Shown here piece after piece: positions 43,696 through 55,634 of a DNA stretch of 64,000 nucleotides. Numbering within the stretch: position 1 is the first letter of the stretch; each line of letters starts with the position of its first letter. Origin of the DNA: Plotosus lineatus (lineage: Eukaryota > Chordata > Actinopteri > Siluriformes > Plotosidae). Under the pieces are notes generated by a model. It was not told the DNA's origin, made no database searches, and saw nothing but the letters and a program-made list of their open reading frames with translations. Where the stretch lies: positions 14,790,419 to 14,854,418 of the forward strand of contig CM045750.1 in the NCBI GenBank assembly GCA_024760905.1. The letters run 5' to 3'. The position numbers and the translations under genes were made by a program.

Positions 43696-44756
43696 CTACT
43701 GTAATTAATTTGGAATGAAGGCTGGTTAACTTCCCAAATCAGGGGAAAAACCCATTCCGAAAATGGTAGGTCAAAGAAATATGGTCTAAAAAAAGAGTAA
43801 TCACATGAAAAGGTACAGTAAAGTACAAAAACATCAAACAGCTTTATTATGAATGTATAATTACATTAATATATTATATGATGACATAGAGTCCCAACGC
43901 ATTTCTACATTCAATTGAAACAAATTTTCACCACCAAATTTTCACCACCACGCTGAATTATCAATCCAGATGAGTCACATCGCGGACATTTAGAATTTAA
44001 CTAATGGACAACATTCACTTCACACATCGATTAAAAAAAACAAAAAAAAATAGGAGTGTAGTATGGTATTAAATACAACTATAACTCCATCGTGCATAGA
44101 AATATTATTGAAAATAGTCAATAATATTAAGATTGAAATTAGGTGAATATAGAGAATGAAATCAAGACTTTAATACTGAGAAAGAAAGTGAAATGGAAAT
44201 AAGACAGAAGTTAAGTTTTAATGATTGTAATGAGAAAAAGGTAATGTGAATATCAACACAAGGCTATAATACTACTTCTGCAATATTAAATCTGTTCATA
44301 ATTCAATCCTAATTTAGTAATTAGTAATTAAATGAACAGAACTGTTACATTACTGATTTAGTCACTAACATTTCACATCAACTGAGAGAAATGGTGTGTT
44401 TTGATTTAGTAAGAGCAGTGGAGTCAGGTGTGAATGTTGTCAGAGCAACAGCAGTGGTGAACATGCATGAAGTGAGAGATGCAGGATTATGAGTTGTAAT
44501 GTGTTCATGGGTGAGAATGATGAGCAAAGAAATCTGGTGGTACATCAGAACAAAGTGGGAGGTTCGTGTTAGAGTTGGCCTGGGGTTTCTTAAAATACCT
44601 TCTGAATTTAGACCAAGTTACTCATGACTAGTAGCCTACCTACTAGACACACAATAGGAACAGTGTGGGTGGGATGAGCAGGTTGTGACATCGTGAGACA
44701 GACTAATCTGGTGAGAAACAGTTGCGACCCAGAATCATGCAAAAAACACTGACTTC

Positions 44757-44758
<2 letters not shown>
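43696..44758. other. Unassigned AT-rich sequence
   Basis: No frame, SINE or transposon end recognised. Confidence 0.5.
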
Positions 44759-44797
<39 letters not shown>

Positions 44798-44839
44798 CAT
44801 ATATATATATATGTATATATATGTATGTATGTAAGTGTA

Positions 44840-44910
<71 letters not shown>

Positions 44911-44912
44911 GT
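44759..44912. repeat. TG/TA microsatellite
   Basis: GT then TA repeats; directly followed by aggattttctga, the same bases that border the TA arrays at both hammerhead foldbacks. Confidence 0.95.
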
Positions 44913-45109
44913 AGAGGATTTTCTGATTATTTCTCTTATATACAGACCCGAACTGTCTTCATTAAATAAAAGAAACGAACTCGTAACTTCATGCCTACAC
45001 AGGAAAAAAAAATCATTATTATGCAACACACCCACTGAAGTACACTAAGTATTTGATTGTATCAATCTGTATCTAAACATTATATATATACTTGTGTTTT
45101 TAAGTTTTT

Positions 45110-45330
45110 AATAACTGGGTTATTGAAGGCCAGCCGTGTCGCTCACTGTCTATGATGTGATAGATTTAAAAGAACCATTGCTGACTTTCGACAAGAGTGT
45201 TTCTGCCCTGTGATGGCCTGGCGAGATGTCCATGGTGTACTCAGCCCTCGCCTAGTGTTCGCTGAAATGGGCACCAGCCTCCCCATGACCCTAATTAGGA
45301 TTCATTGGGTCAGAAAATAAATTAAAATAT
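45110..45330 (+). mobile_element. SINE-A1 fragment
   Basis: Body from taactgggttattgaaggc and a tail ending ttcattgggtcagaaaataaat. Confidence 0.8.
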
Positions 45331-46297
45331 ATATTTAAGAATATTTTTTAACTTAAAACAAAAAAAAGTAGCCAACTGAAAGTGCCAGTGCAAAGTGGGC
45401 TGTCAATTAAATATCCAGGGTAAATGTCCATACCTCCACCGAAAACACAGTGAGTTACTTGCTGAACTGTTATGAGACAGGTAGAGTGTAAAAATAATTA
45501 TAGAGGGCTATTGGCATTTTATTCCGATTGCCAGGGTAGTGATCTTATTGTGCGGTCTAAAGACGAGTGGACTGCCTTTGTAAGCAGGGGCACAGTTGGG
45601 CACATGACCGGGTCACCTGCCTACTGCAACTCGTCTATTCTGATTGTTTGATGCCATTGTAAACATGGGATCTTGTGCCACTGACATCATGTACACCATG
45701 CAGTGACCTCATCGAGAGAACACTGAAGACGTTTGTCACATTAGTTCTGTAATCTCGGGTTGCATAGTGATGTTTATTGAATGTACCTTTGTAGGATAAT
45801 CAGTGCTATAATGAAATTTTAAATGATTTAGAGAATTTGTAATGATTTTGAAAGCAGCGAGGCGATATTAGGTGAAAGTTCAGGTGAGATGGATGGAAAT
45901 AACGGTGAGGTGACGGGTTTCAATATTCACATAGGTAGGGAAGTGTGTGTGTGTGTGTGTGTGTGTTTGTTTATGTATACATGTATAAAACATGTTAAAG
46001 CACATTATAAGCTTAATCTGCAAAGTTCAGCAGTATCAGATCATCAGTGATTATTTTACAGATATGAGTTTTGAAAAACATGCCTGTATTTTCTGGACCT
46101 TGAATCAAAAGAAGAAGAAAAAAATCTCAAACTTCGATCTCAGTGAGGTGATCGTTCATCTTACACTGACTGGGATGTAGAAATGGATTCCTTGTGTGTT
46201 CTAAGTTTCATCAATCAGCATAAATGTCAAACAACAGTAGCATCAACTGGAACCTTTAACTGGTAGAACTGGAACGGTCACTAATTGCTAACATTAA
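45331..46297. other. Unassigned sequence
   Basis: Contains a short GT tract (45944-45966); nothing else recognised. Confidence 0.5.
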
Positions 46298-46299
46298 TA

Positions 46300-47086
46300 C
46301 AGTAAAACCTCCGCTGACGAACGCTTAAGCTCACGAACTTTTCGCCTCAAGAACATTAAATTCGCGAGCATATAGTCTCTGCTGACAAACTAGTTTTCGG
46401 CGGACGAATCAAACCACGCGGTCGAACAGCGCCACGGTGGCGGCCACGAGAAGCTGACGCACGCTCACGGCGTCACAGTTCGTCACCCCCTTTCTTTGAG
46501 TGTGGAAGTGGTTTGTGTTTGATAGACATTTTGGACCATATTGAGTACTTTTGCTATTATGGGACCAAAAAAGACCCCACCACAGGCGGAGATCATTGAA
46601 AAACACGAACGAGGTTTGCGTTTGTGTGACTCAGTGTCCCAGTACCAGTACGCTAAGTCTACCATTGCTCCCATCCTTAAGAACAAGGAAGCTATTAAGG
46701 GTGCGTGTGTGGCTAAGGGTGTTTCCAAACAGTAGGCGTTTCCAAACACTCCTTCCAAACAGTAAGTCCCTCCCTCCCTCCTCCTCCCACTCCATTCCAT
46801 CAAGCCATCAACTACCATCACAAAGGTAAATAAAACCACTTTATTATACAGTACAGTTTATTTCTTTAATTACAATACAATAGCACATTTATTATACATA
46901 AAATAAGGTATATTTTTGTGTAGTTTTAAGGCTTATTTAGTAGAAAATTATGTTTTATGGGGACCTGGGAACGGATTATTCTCATTTTAATGGTTTCTTA
47001 TGGGAAATAAATGTTCGGAAGACGAACTTTTCGCCTTACACACACTTTCTGGGAACCAATTATGTTCGTGAGCAGAGGTATCACTG
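46300..47086 (+). mobile_element. MITE-2 (Tigger/pogo-derived), copy 2
   Basis: 787 bp, TA duplications at 46298 and 47087. Same orientation and same retained helix-turn-helix segment (46559-46735) as the copy at 29725; I count roughly a dozen substitutions and one 2-bp gap between them. Confidence 0.92.
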
Positions 47087-47238
47087 TACCTGTAACTCCA
47101 TTTTATTGCAGTAACAATATTTTGATAACTCACAATTTATTAATTAATAAATGTAGAATCGCTTCTTCCCTAATTTGCCCGATATACTTGTAGCAAATGT
47201 TGCATCTTATTTTGGTAACATAGCCATCATCATTGGTA

Positions 47239-47588
47239 TTGGGGCAGTGGTGGTCTAGTGGATAGGGCGCAGGATCGCTGATCCTAAGGTTGGGGGTTCG
47301 AGTCCCCACAGGGTTGTCACTTTTCCCCCCAGTGCAGCCTACTGGGTTATCAAAGGCGGGCCATGTCTGTCACTGTCTATGGTGAGAGGTTCATGTAAAA
47401 GAACCATCGCTGACTTTCGTAAAGAGTAGCTGCAAAGCCGTCAGCGTGTTTCTGTCCCTTGCTAAAAGGGTTGTGACAGGAAGGTCATCCGATGTAAAAA
47501 CCCATGCCAAATCAAATGTGCGAATCAGATGATTCGCTGTGGCGACTCCCGAGAAAGGGGAAAAAGCCGAAAGGAAGAAAGAAAGCCA
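47239..47588 (+). mobile_element. SINE-A2 copy
   Basis: ggggcagtggtggtctagtg through gaaaaagccgaaaggaaga; well preserved. Confidence 0.92.
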
Positions 47589-47810
47589 TCGTCATTGGTA
47601 TTTAGTATTGCGAAGTCGTCTTTAAACGAATATTTTCTGAACATTTTGGCGTGTACTCATATCGTGTCAGCCATTTTTGTTTTTGTTTATGACATTTCAT
47701 CTCGTTTTCGGCGGTGTGCGGTATCACCCACTGCATTTCAGAAGTGAAATATGTATGTGATTGTTTTATTTGCGGGTTTCTGAAGACCGCTGACCGGTCA
47801 TGTCGAAGCT

Positions 47811-47844
<34 letters not shown>

Positions 47845-48238
47845 CACACAGTGGTACCTCACCTTACAAAAGTCCCAGCAAACGAAAAATCCAGGTTATG
47901 CGAAACATTTTCCAAAATTTGCCCTCTAGGCAGATTAGTTAGAGTTAGAAGGCGTTACAAACCAAAGGGTGATGTGAGTTAATCCTCTGGCGCAGAGGTG
48001 AGCATGCTTTTGTTTATTGGGCGTAAATGAGAATAGTAAATTCAGGTGTGTGCTGCCCAGCTCAGCCACGCCCCTCAGCCGAAGGCACAACACCAAAATT
48101 AAAGTCCCCCAAAACACAGACAATCACAAAAAGGACATAAAAGAACAAGAAATGTAATAAATTGGCTGAATTAGAATCACGTGTGAGCTGCTCGGCAGTC
48201 AGCGAATACTCAAAACCGCAAATAATCAAGGGCCTACT
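47589..48238. other. Unassigned, with a MITE-like left end
   Basis: 47850-47920 (cagtggtacctcaccttaca) resembles the left end of a pogo-type MITE, but I find no matching right end. Confidence 0.4.
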
Positions 48239-48576
<338 letters not shown>

Positions 48577-48778
48577 TTTCCTTTCGGCTTTTCCTTTTCT
48601 CAGGGGTCGTCACAGCGAATGATTTGCATGTTTTTATTTGGCATAGATTTTTAAGTCGGATGCCCTTCCTGATACAACCCTTTAGCAAGGGACAGAAACA
48701 CGCTGACGGCTTGCAGCTCCTCTTTACGAATGTCAGCAATGGTTCTTTTACATGCCTCACACCATAGACAGTGAGGCA
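48577..48778 (-). mobile_element. SINE-A2 fragment
   Basis: RTE-type tail (cctttcggcttttccttttc) and body; the head is missing where the sequence meets the hAT target site. Confidence 0.85.
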
Positions 48779-48791
48779 GATGATATTAATT

Positions 48792-50405
48792 CAATGTTTC
48801 TCAAATAGTGGTGCGTGTTCCCCTGGGCGTGTGTGTGTGATGCCAGGGAACATGCCTTTTTTTTTTTTTTTGCCGCACTAGAATAACGTGTAATTGTACA
48901 TCCACTACAGTAGGTGGCTGTGGCTCCCTCACTGTCAGAGTATGTCCAGAAAGGATTCACTCAATGGTAAAATATGAAGTGCAGTTAATAAACCCACCAC
49001 TGAAAAATTTAACAGGGTCGAAAAGAGAGGTGGAGAGAGAGCTAGACAATGAGAGAAACTAAAGTCTCCCGAAAGTTGAGGAGGTATGAGGAAGTGGATG
49101 TAGCACTTGGCTTCACTTTGACTACGGTGAGAAACGAGGAAAGACTGGTGTGTTTACTGTGTCTGAAAACATTGGCCAGGATGAAGCCAAATAAATGAAT
49201 GCGTCACTTAAAAGCATTCCACCCGATCACACCGATAAGGCGCTTGAGATTTTTCGGCAAAAACGCGTCGAATATTGTCAACAACCATCCCGCTTTGTGA
49301 ATGTTACTCCAGCAAACCAGCGAGCTCTGTTAGCATCATATAAGGTGGCGTACCAAATTGCTCAGTGCAAAAAAATCCCCCACACCATAGCAGAGGAACT
49401 GATACTACCTGCAGCAGACATGGTCTTTGTTATGCTGGATGATGACACTGCTGTGAAAATAAGTCCAGGTCCCAGTTCAACGTTGAGCAGGAGCTGAGAG
49501 TTGCAGTATTGGGCTTTAAACCCGGCTTCGAAAAGCTGTGCACTGTGAAGTATGCAGCCATCAATCTTGACTTAATCATTTTGACCAAAAAAAAAAAAAA
49601 TTTTTTTTTTTATTCATTTTTGTTTTGTTGGTTAAAGTGTTTATATATTGTGAACCTGAGTTAATGTTGCTGAACAGTTTGAATTTATTATTAGTTCAGT
49701 TCATTCATCAGTTCATTTTCTGTACCCGCTTAATCCTAATTTGGGTCACGGGGAGGTTGGTGCCCATCCCATCCAACTTTGGGCGAGGGCAGAGTACACC
49801 CTGGACAGCTCGCCAGGCCATCGCAGGGCGGAAACACACTGACGGCTTTGCAGCCTACTCTTGTTGAAAGTCAGCAATGGTTCTTTTACATACTTCACAC
49901 CAGAGACAGTCGGAGACATGGCCGGCCTTTGATAACCCAGTTAGCTGCACTGGGGGGGACAGTGACAACCTTGTGGAGAGTGGGACTCGAACCCCCAACC
50001 TTTGGATCAGCGATCCAGCGCCCTATACCACTAGACCACCACTGCCCTTATAAATAAATAATTTATTATTATTTATTACTTTTATTTAATTTTATTTTTC
50101 AGTATCAAATGGTTCAAATTGTTGGTGAAAAATGTTTACAGTTTAAATAAGGATACTTTTTTAATTTCAGGAAAATTGATGAGCTTTAAATCTTTTTGTT
50201 TAAAGACTAAACATTTGTTAGTTATTCTTTGTTGTAAGTTGATCTATGTTTTTTCCTTTTTTTTTGTATTCCATACAATGTTATGCAGAGGATTACTTAT
50301 AACAGTTTTATAGACAAATGACAGTATTTATAGTTGTGGGGCGTGAAATGGTTTCCTCTTCCGGGCGGGTGGGCGCGTGCGTGATTGAATAATTGAGAAG
50401 CACTG
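48792..50405 (+). mobile_element. Non-autonomous hAT transposon with 8-bp target duplication
   Basis: Ends caatgtttctcaa / ttgagaagcactg, flanked by the duplication tattaatt (48784-48791 and 50406-50413). Frame-broken remnants at about 49075-49497 (VALGFTLTTVRNEERLVCL, VNVTPANQRALLASYKVAYQ, HTIAEELILPAADM) resemble ZBED5/SCAND3-like hAT transposases. The catalytic part is gone. A SINE-A1 is nested at 49700-50047. Confidence 0.9.
49700..50047 (-). mobile_element. SINE-A1 nested in hAT
   Basis: Full-length reverse copy, tail ttttctgtacccgcttaatc, head ctagaccaccactgccc. Confidence 0.9.
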
Positions 50406-50844
50406 TATTAATTTAATGACAAACCTGAGTTGCAGATCTGTATCAGTATATACTACTAGGGCCAATGATTTTCTACGATGACGGAAATCATGGAATAAGC
50501 AATATGAAACACAAACATCACCCTGACATGGAATTACACACACAAACATTAGAATCACGTAAAATATGCATTAAGATCTTTAAATTTGCATTTTTTCTCT
50601 TGGCAATAGCATATATGTACAAGTAGCAGACGGCGAACATACTTTTCCGGTAGTTTTCCATCATGTATTGTGATTGGTTGATGTGACGCACAGCCGACTA
50701 ATGAATTGTTAGCATACATGCAAAGTTCAGTTGAGTTGAAGGCCAGCAGATGGGTAAACATGGTAAAATTGTGATGTCATTGTGACTGGGGCCTTTAAAA
50801 TCAAAGCAATCTCCGGCTATAAGTAGAGGGCCTGCCAAAGAACG
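50406..50844. other. Unassigned sequence
   Basis: No recognised gene or repeat. Confidence 0.45.
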
Positions 50845-51313
50845 GGTGAAGCAGTTCCCGGAACATTTCTATGATGCGTCATGTTTTGTAAATTTTGTCA
50901 ACACGGTGTGGACTACATCCATGTTGATATCCGCAAACATCACATTGCTTCAAAAAAAGCACATGGCCAGAAAAAAAAAGCATGATGAGAATGACAAGTC
51001 CAGTACAGATAACGTTGGTGTACCTAAACCGAAACAGGCTTTATTGTTAAAACACTGTCCTCAATGTGGAACACTTCCACGAGATACTACACTTGGACAG
51101 CTGCATCTGAAACAATCGTTCCGATCGCATTTTGAGAGCTTGAAAATACTAGCACATGATGTACCTGTTTGTGTTATTGCTGATGAAACAACTGATCGAA
51201 ACCACAGCATATTAAAGGTAGTTGCTGGTGTACGAGGAAAATACAATATAATTGATGTAGTAATTTTGCTGTACTTCAATGGGGATATCAAACGGAGATT
51301 TCCAGTTATATAA
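50845..51313 (+). mobile_element. hAT-derived CGGBP1-like transposase fragment
   Basis: Frame 50846-51313 keeps KQFPEHFYDASCFVNFVNT and HDVPVCVIADETTDRNHSIL followed by VAGVRGKYN. The first part recalls the N-terminus of CGGBP1/hAT proteins, the second the hAT catalytic-domain DETTD motif. It is a composite with sequence lost between the two parts. Confidence 0.6.
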
Positions 51314-51624
51314 CCACCTTCTGAATGTGTTAGCGCTCAGACAATCCAGACTTCATGATTATCATTGTAGTTTTACTGTAATAACAGTTTTGACTGTTCA
51401 GGTTTATAGTTACTGTTGTTGAGTTACAAAGGATTGAAATAACAGTTCTGGTTTGAATTTTATGGACTATAATAGTTACTGGTGTTGAGTAATGTAATTT
51501 TTCCATTTATGAGAATTTGTCAACTTTAAGTCGTTGGCAGTTCTGAGTAGCTACATGTGTTTCTGACTACTCCGACTTTCAGTTTGTAGGTGAAGTTAAC
51601 TAGTCTGTGGCCATCCATAATATT

Positions 51625-52350
51625 AATATAATCAGTATCTGAGTTACGATGTACACAAGTTACAAACACGTCTAGCAGATGTCTATTATGAGTCTACTGT
51701 ATATGTCCAGCAGCCAGCGCAGCGCGTAAGATAGTTGTGGCAGCACAGCATTCTACCACTACACCCAGTGTCTAGATACCATCGCAGTAGCATCTCTTTT
51801 ACAGGACAATTTTATATTCATTTGCTGTACACCTGCATGGCCTCCAAGAGGAAGTCCGATTCATCAGATGGCAATTCTACCAAGAAAGCAAAGAAGGCAC
51901 TGTCGTTGGAGATGAAGATGAAAGAGCTAAAGCAATATGAAGGAGAAAAGAAAGTAAATTCCATCACTCCCACTCCACGGTGTATACAATTTTGAAGGAC
52001 GAGGACCGCTTTAAGGAAGCACTGAAAGCAGCAGCCCCAACTAAGTCAACTGTCATCACAAAACAGCGTGAAGGAGCGATTGCAGAGATGGAAAAGTTGC
52101 TATACATGTGGTTGGAAGATAATAGGCAAAGAAATGTGAAAGTGATGTTGCGAGCAGTACAAAGTAAGGCTACAAGTTTATTTGGCATGTTGAAAGAACG
52201 TGCAGGTGAAGAATACGCTTTACATGAATTCATAGCGAGTGCTGGGGGGGGGTTCAGCTTCGTTGTGTTAAATATCCGACTTGCGACCAATCCGACTTAC
52301 AACTGGTTGGTCGGAACTGATCTAGGTTGTACCTCGGATAGTAAGTGTAC
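51625..52350 (+). mobile_element. Tigger/pogo transposase remnant
   Basis: Frames at 51836-51960 (MASKRKSDSSDGNSTKKAKK then SLEMKMKELKQYEG) and 51980-52250 (VYTILKDEDRFKEALKAAAP, REGAIAEMEKLLYMWLED, KATSLFGMLKERAGEEY) give the CENP-B-type N-terminal DNA-binding half of a Tigger transposase, with a frameshift near 51960. The DDE domain is missing. Confidence 0.75.
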
Positions 52351-53136
52351 TAAACTGTTATCTACAACTGTAACTGGTTACTAGTTACACTACAGAGACA
52401 AAACTGACACTTTTGTTGTCGATATGAAAATGTTCATTGGCAAGTTTTTTTTTTTTTTTTTTTTAAAGAATATCTTGTAAAGTTTACTTTGTTGGTTATC
52501 TGTGATCTGCATGATATTTTGCATCTAATTTTATCATGGTGCCTTCGCCTAAGTTTGAGATTAAGTATCAAAAAAATTTGTTATTGGTCAAAACTTATTC
52601 TTTTCATGGGTCACAGAAAAAGTGTTAAGTCGCAACAGCACATGACCACGATAAATAATGTGCAGTCCATTTCGGTGTCAGTTTTTGCAAGAAACATGCA
52701 TAACATGTATAAACTTACGAAACATAAATGAAACAGAAACATGTACAGTATTGTCTGAAACAGAAAAAAGCAAATTTTGAAACGGAAAATCATTGTCCCT
52801 ACACTACACAGGCACCTCAGCAAAAAAGAACCATGTTCAGGATGAGTTCACTGGGTGGGGCAGTGGGTGTAACACTGGGTGTAGAGCCTCAGAGATGTGG
52901 AACAGCAGCTCTTTAAATCTTCACAGACTTGTGATGGTGCTCCGAAGAAAGATAATGACCTAAATATAAATTGCATATTATGATCTGGACAATAGCACTG
53001 TGTACTTGATAGTGTTTGTTCAGCTCATTCAAATGAACATGAAATGTAAACATTTGTTTGTATACAGGAGGTTTGGACTTTAGGAAACACAAAAAAGCGC
53101 AAACTAGTACAAGATTTCTGTTTATATTTGCACGTA
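52351..53136. other. Unassigned sequence
   Basis: AT-rich with a T20 run at 52446-52465; no feature recognised. Confidence 0.45.
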
Positions 53137-54015
53137 CAGACGCTCCCCGACTTATGTTTTTAATTGGTTCTGGATGGCCGAACGCAAGTTGAAAGTAAAC
53201 GTAAGTTGTTACAGTGACGTATGACGTGTGACGTATGACGCTCATACTGTGCTATATATCCATAAATACCATTACTGTATCTCATAAAACGCCCCTAACA
53301 ATTATATAATATAAACATAACATAAAATATCAAATATAAAATAAAATATGTAAAATAATATCAAATAACACAACATTAATTTAAAATAAGTCACTTATTT
53401 ATACCAAGTTACTTTACATGAAGCTTAAAACAGTCAATCAACGCTTACAATATATGAAGCGCTCAATACCGAAAGTAGTGTACTTGCTGTGGGTTATACA
53501 GACTTCCGGTCTTTCAAGTGCACAAGGGTGCCGTTGAACTTGTTTAGAACACAGCCTGCACTGATGCAGTCTCCCAGCAAAACAGAGAGTTCTTTCTTTT
53601 GCATAAGTAAGTAAACTTATTCAAGAGATGCATACAAAGAAAAAGTACAAATCCTCATCATCATCATCTTCCGCTTAGTCCAGGGTCGGGTTGCGGGGGC
53701 AGAAACCTAAGCAAAGAGGTCCAGACGTCCCTCTCCCGAGCCACTTCCTCCAACTCTGAGTACAAATCCTAATGAATATTAATATGAAAATAAGTATACA
53801 CTCTTAGGATTCTGCTAAAAGATAATAAATATAAAGATTGTGCCAATCTGAGCAGATAGTTGATTCATCTCGGTGTATGAGATTTGCACCCATGCTAGTA
53901 GGCTTACGCTTCTGACCAACCAGATTTGCTTGGGGTTACAAAAGTTCACAAAACAGTGTAAACACAAAGATCACAGAGACGACGTCTTAACACAAGGGTA
54001 ACATGATATATAACT

Positions 54016-54068
<53 letters not shown>

Positions 54069-54180
54069 GTCAGCATACTACGTAGGTACGTCTAAACTCA
54101 AAATTTGACTTTTTTTTTTTTTTTTTTTTGGGGGGGGAAAAAAAACGTAAAATGGATGAACGTAAGTTGGGGAGCGTCTG
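53137..54180 (+). mobile_element. MITE-3, longer copy
   Basis: 1044 bp, ends cagacgctccccgact / agttggggagcgtctg, TA at 53135 and 54181. Internally AT-rich with a TA array (54018-54066) and poly-T; no coding frame recognised. Segment 53455-53545 resembles parts of the inverted repeat at 57109. Confidence 0.85.
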
Positions 54181-54182
54181 TA

Positions 54183-54475
54183 ATGACAAACATTCAAAAA
54201 AAACGCATAAGAATAAAATATAAATATTCACACATGCAGACGCGACGTGCACACACAGATGCGCACCTCACATAAAGATGTACGTTTTGATGGGGGGTTT
54301 TGGGTTGTTTTTTGCATAATTGGCCTTGTTTTGCAGCATTTTATTTAACTTTTCCCCCTATTCTTCCTTAATCGCCTTATTTTTTAATTAGACAAATTTT
54401 ATTTATTTATTTATTTTAAAAACGCAATGCACTGAAGCCGCATGAATCGAAGTGCGAAGTAGCGAGGGATCCCTG
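54183..54475 (-). mobile_element. MITE-1 fragment
   Basis: 3' part only in the orientation given, from caaacattcaaaaaaaac to gcgagggatccctg, directly abutting the MITE-3 at 53137-54180. Confidence 0.7.
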
Positions 54476-55004
54476 TATATAGAAATTATTAGTTATGCAC
54501 AGAACGTATACAGGAATCACTGTCTGTCTGTGGAAGTTTGTGAGCGCAGCGCCCTCTACTTCTAGAGTTGTATGCACCTGAAGTAGTGCATGAAGTAAAA
54601 TAATCCAGATCCGATGTTGGGCGGGGAAATAATTCAACAGTCAGGTTGTGGGGAGTGCACGGGGACTCTACACTGTGTTTACTGAGAGTTTGCATTAAAT
54701 CATTCCAAATCAAGACGTATTATAGATTTAAGAATTGGAGCAGATAAATGTTTTATTTGTTTGAATTTAAAGTGTGATATTGTAAATTAGAATACAGCAA
54801 CACAGCAGTTTACAGCTTGTGAGGAATTTTTTACCGTTCATCATGGTTTTGTTTGTATGGATGCATAACTGTAGAATGTTTGGTCAGGATGATGCGATCG
54901 TGTTTTCTCATGTGAAACAGTTCTCGCTGGTTAAAATGAAACCTTTCAGGATATAATCTTCACACTGTCCTTTATTGTTGCTTCCTGTGCATGGGAGAGC
55001 TTGT
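54476..55004. other. Probable rhog intron end
   Basis: Non-repetitive sequence directly upstream of the rhog acceptor. Confidence 0.5.
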
Positions 55005-55030
55005 CTGACTCTGGTCTTCTGTCTCGTAGG
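55005..55030 (+). promoter_or_regulatory. Splice acceptor of the rhog coding exon
   Basis: A pyrimidine-rich run ending tctgtctcgtag at 55029 precedes gtgttgctgcc, leaving a 29-base 5'UTR segment before the ATG. RHOG genes usually have a non-coding first exon, so a leader exon is expected upstream. Confidence 0.65.
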
Positions 55031-55058
55031 TGTTGCTGCCTGTGTGGCCTTAAAAAGG

Positions 55059-55634
55059 ATGCAGACGATAAAGTGCGTTGTCGTTGGCGATGGAGCAGTG
55101 GGGAAAACGTGCCTTCTCATTTCATATACCACCAACGCCTTCCCCGAGGAGTACATCCCCACCGTCTTCGACAATTACAGCGCCCAGATGAGTGTTGATG
55201 GACGCACGGTGAGCCTGAACCTGTGGGACACGGCAGGACAGGAGGAATATGACCGGCTGCGCACCCTTTCCTACCCTCAGACCAACGTGTTCATTATTTG
55301 CTTTTCCATCGGCAGTCCGTCGTCATACGCCAACGTCCGGCACAAGTGGTTCCCCGAGGTGTCGCACCACTGCCCCAGTGTGCCTGTGCTACTGGTCGGA
55401 ACCAAACGCGATCTGCGCACCGATAATGAGACCGTCAAGAAATTAAAGGAGCAGAACCTGGCGCCCACCACACAGCAGCAGGGCACCTCGCTGGCGAAGC
55501 AGATCAACGCCGTGAAGTATCTGGAGTGCTCCGCTCTGCTCCAAGAAGGCGTCCGAGATGTTTTTGCTGAGGCTGTACGTGCAGTTCTCTACCCCGTCAC
55601 CAAAAAGAATTCCAAAAAATGTGTGCTCTTGTAG
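55059..55634 (+). CDS. rhog: rhog, Rho-family small GTPase RhoG
   Basis: Intact 191-residue protein in one coding exon, the normal RhoG length and structure. Visible motifs: P-loop GDGAVGKT (10-17), switch [10 protein letters not shown] (32-40, Thr35), DTAGQE (57-62, Gln61), TKRD (115-118), ECSAL near 157, and C-terminal CVLL (188-191), whose final Leu predicts geranylgeranylation and membrane attachment. RhoG cycles between GDP and GTP states and acts upstream of Rac through ELMO/DOCK in actin remodelling and macropinocytosis. The sequence [12 protein letters not shown] and the RHKW..EV.HHCP stretch separate it from Rac and Cdc42. The start is the MQTIK ATG: an upstream in-frame ATG at 54975 precedes a splice acceptor and is intronic. 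Teleosts keep several rhog paralogues; I cannot say which this is. Codon use is GC-rich relative to the surroundings. Confidence 0.97.
   Translation: MQTIKCVVVGDGAVGKTCLLISYTTNAFPEEYIPTVFDNYSAQMSVDGRTVSLNLWDTAGQEEYDRLRTLSYPQTNVFIICFSIGSPSSYANVRHKWFPEVSHHCPSVPVLLVGTKRDLRTDNETVKKLKEQNLAPTTQQQGTSLAKQINAVKYLECSALLQEGVRDVFAEAVRAVLYPVTKKNSKKCVLL

Noticed and set aside
49195..49497. Host ZBED-type gene
   Set aside because: Lies within a hAT element with terminal repeats and target duplication, frame-broken and lacking the catalytic domain.
53137..54180. Full relationship of MITE-3 with the 57109 inverted repeat
   Set aside because: Only loose similarity near 53455-53545; not enough by eye to put them in one family.
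54975..55058. N-terminal extension of RhoG by 28 residues
   Set aside because: The upstream in-frame ATG precedes a good splice acceptor at 55029, and RhoG starts at the MQTIK methionine.
55277..55507. Minus-strand and shifted frames overlapping rhog
   Set aside because: Shadows of the GC-rich rhog coding sequence; no similarity to known proteins.
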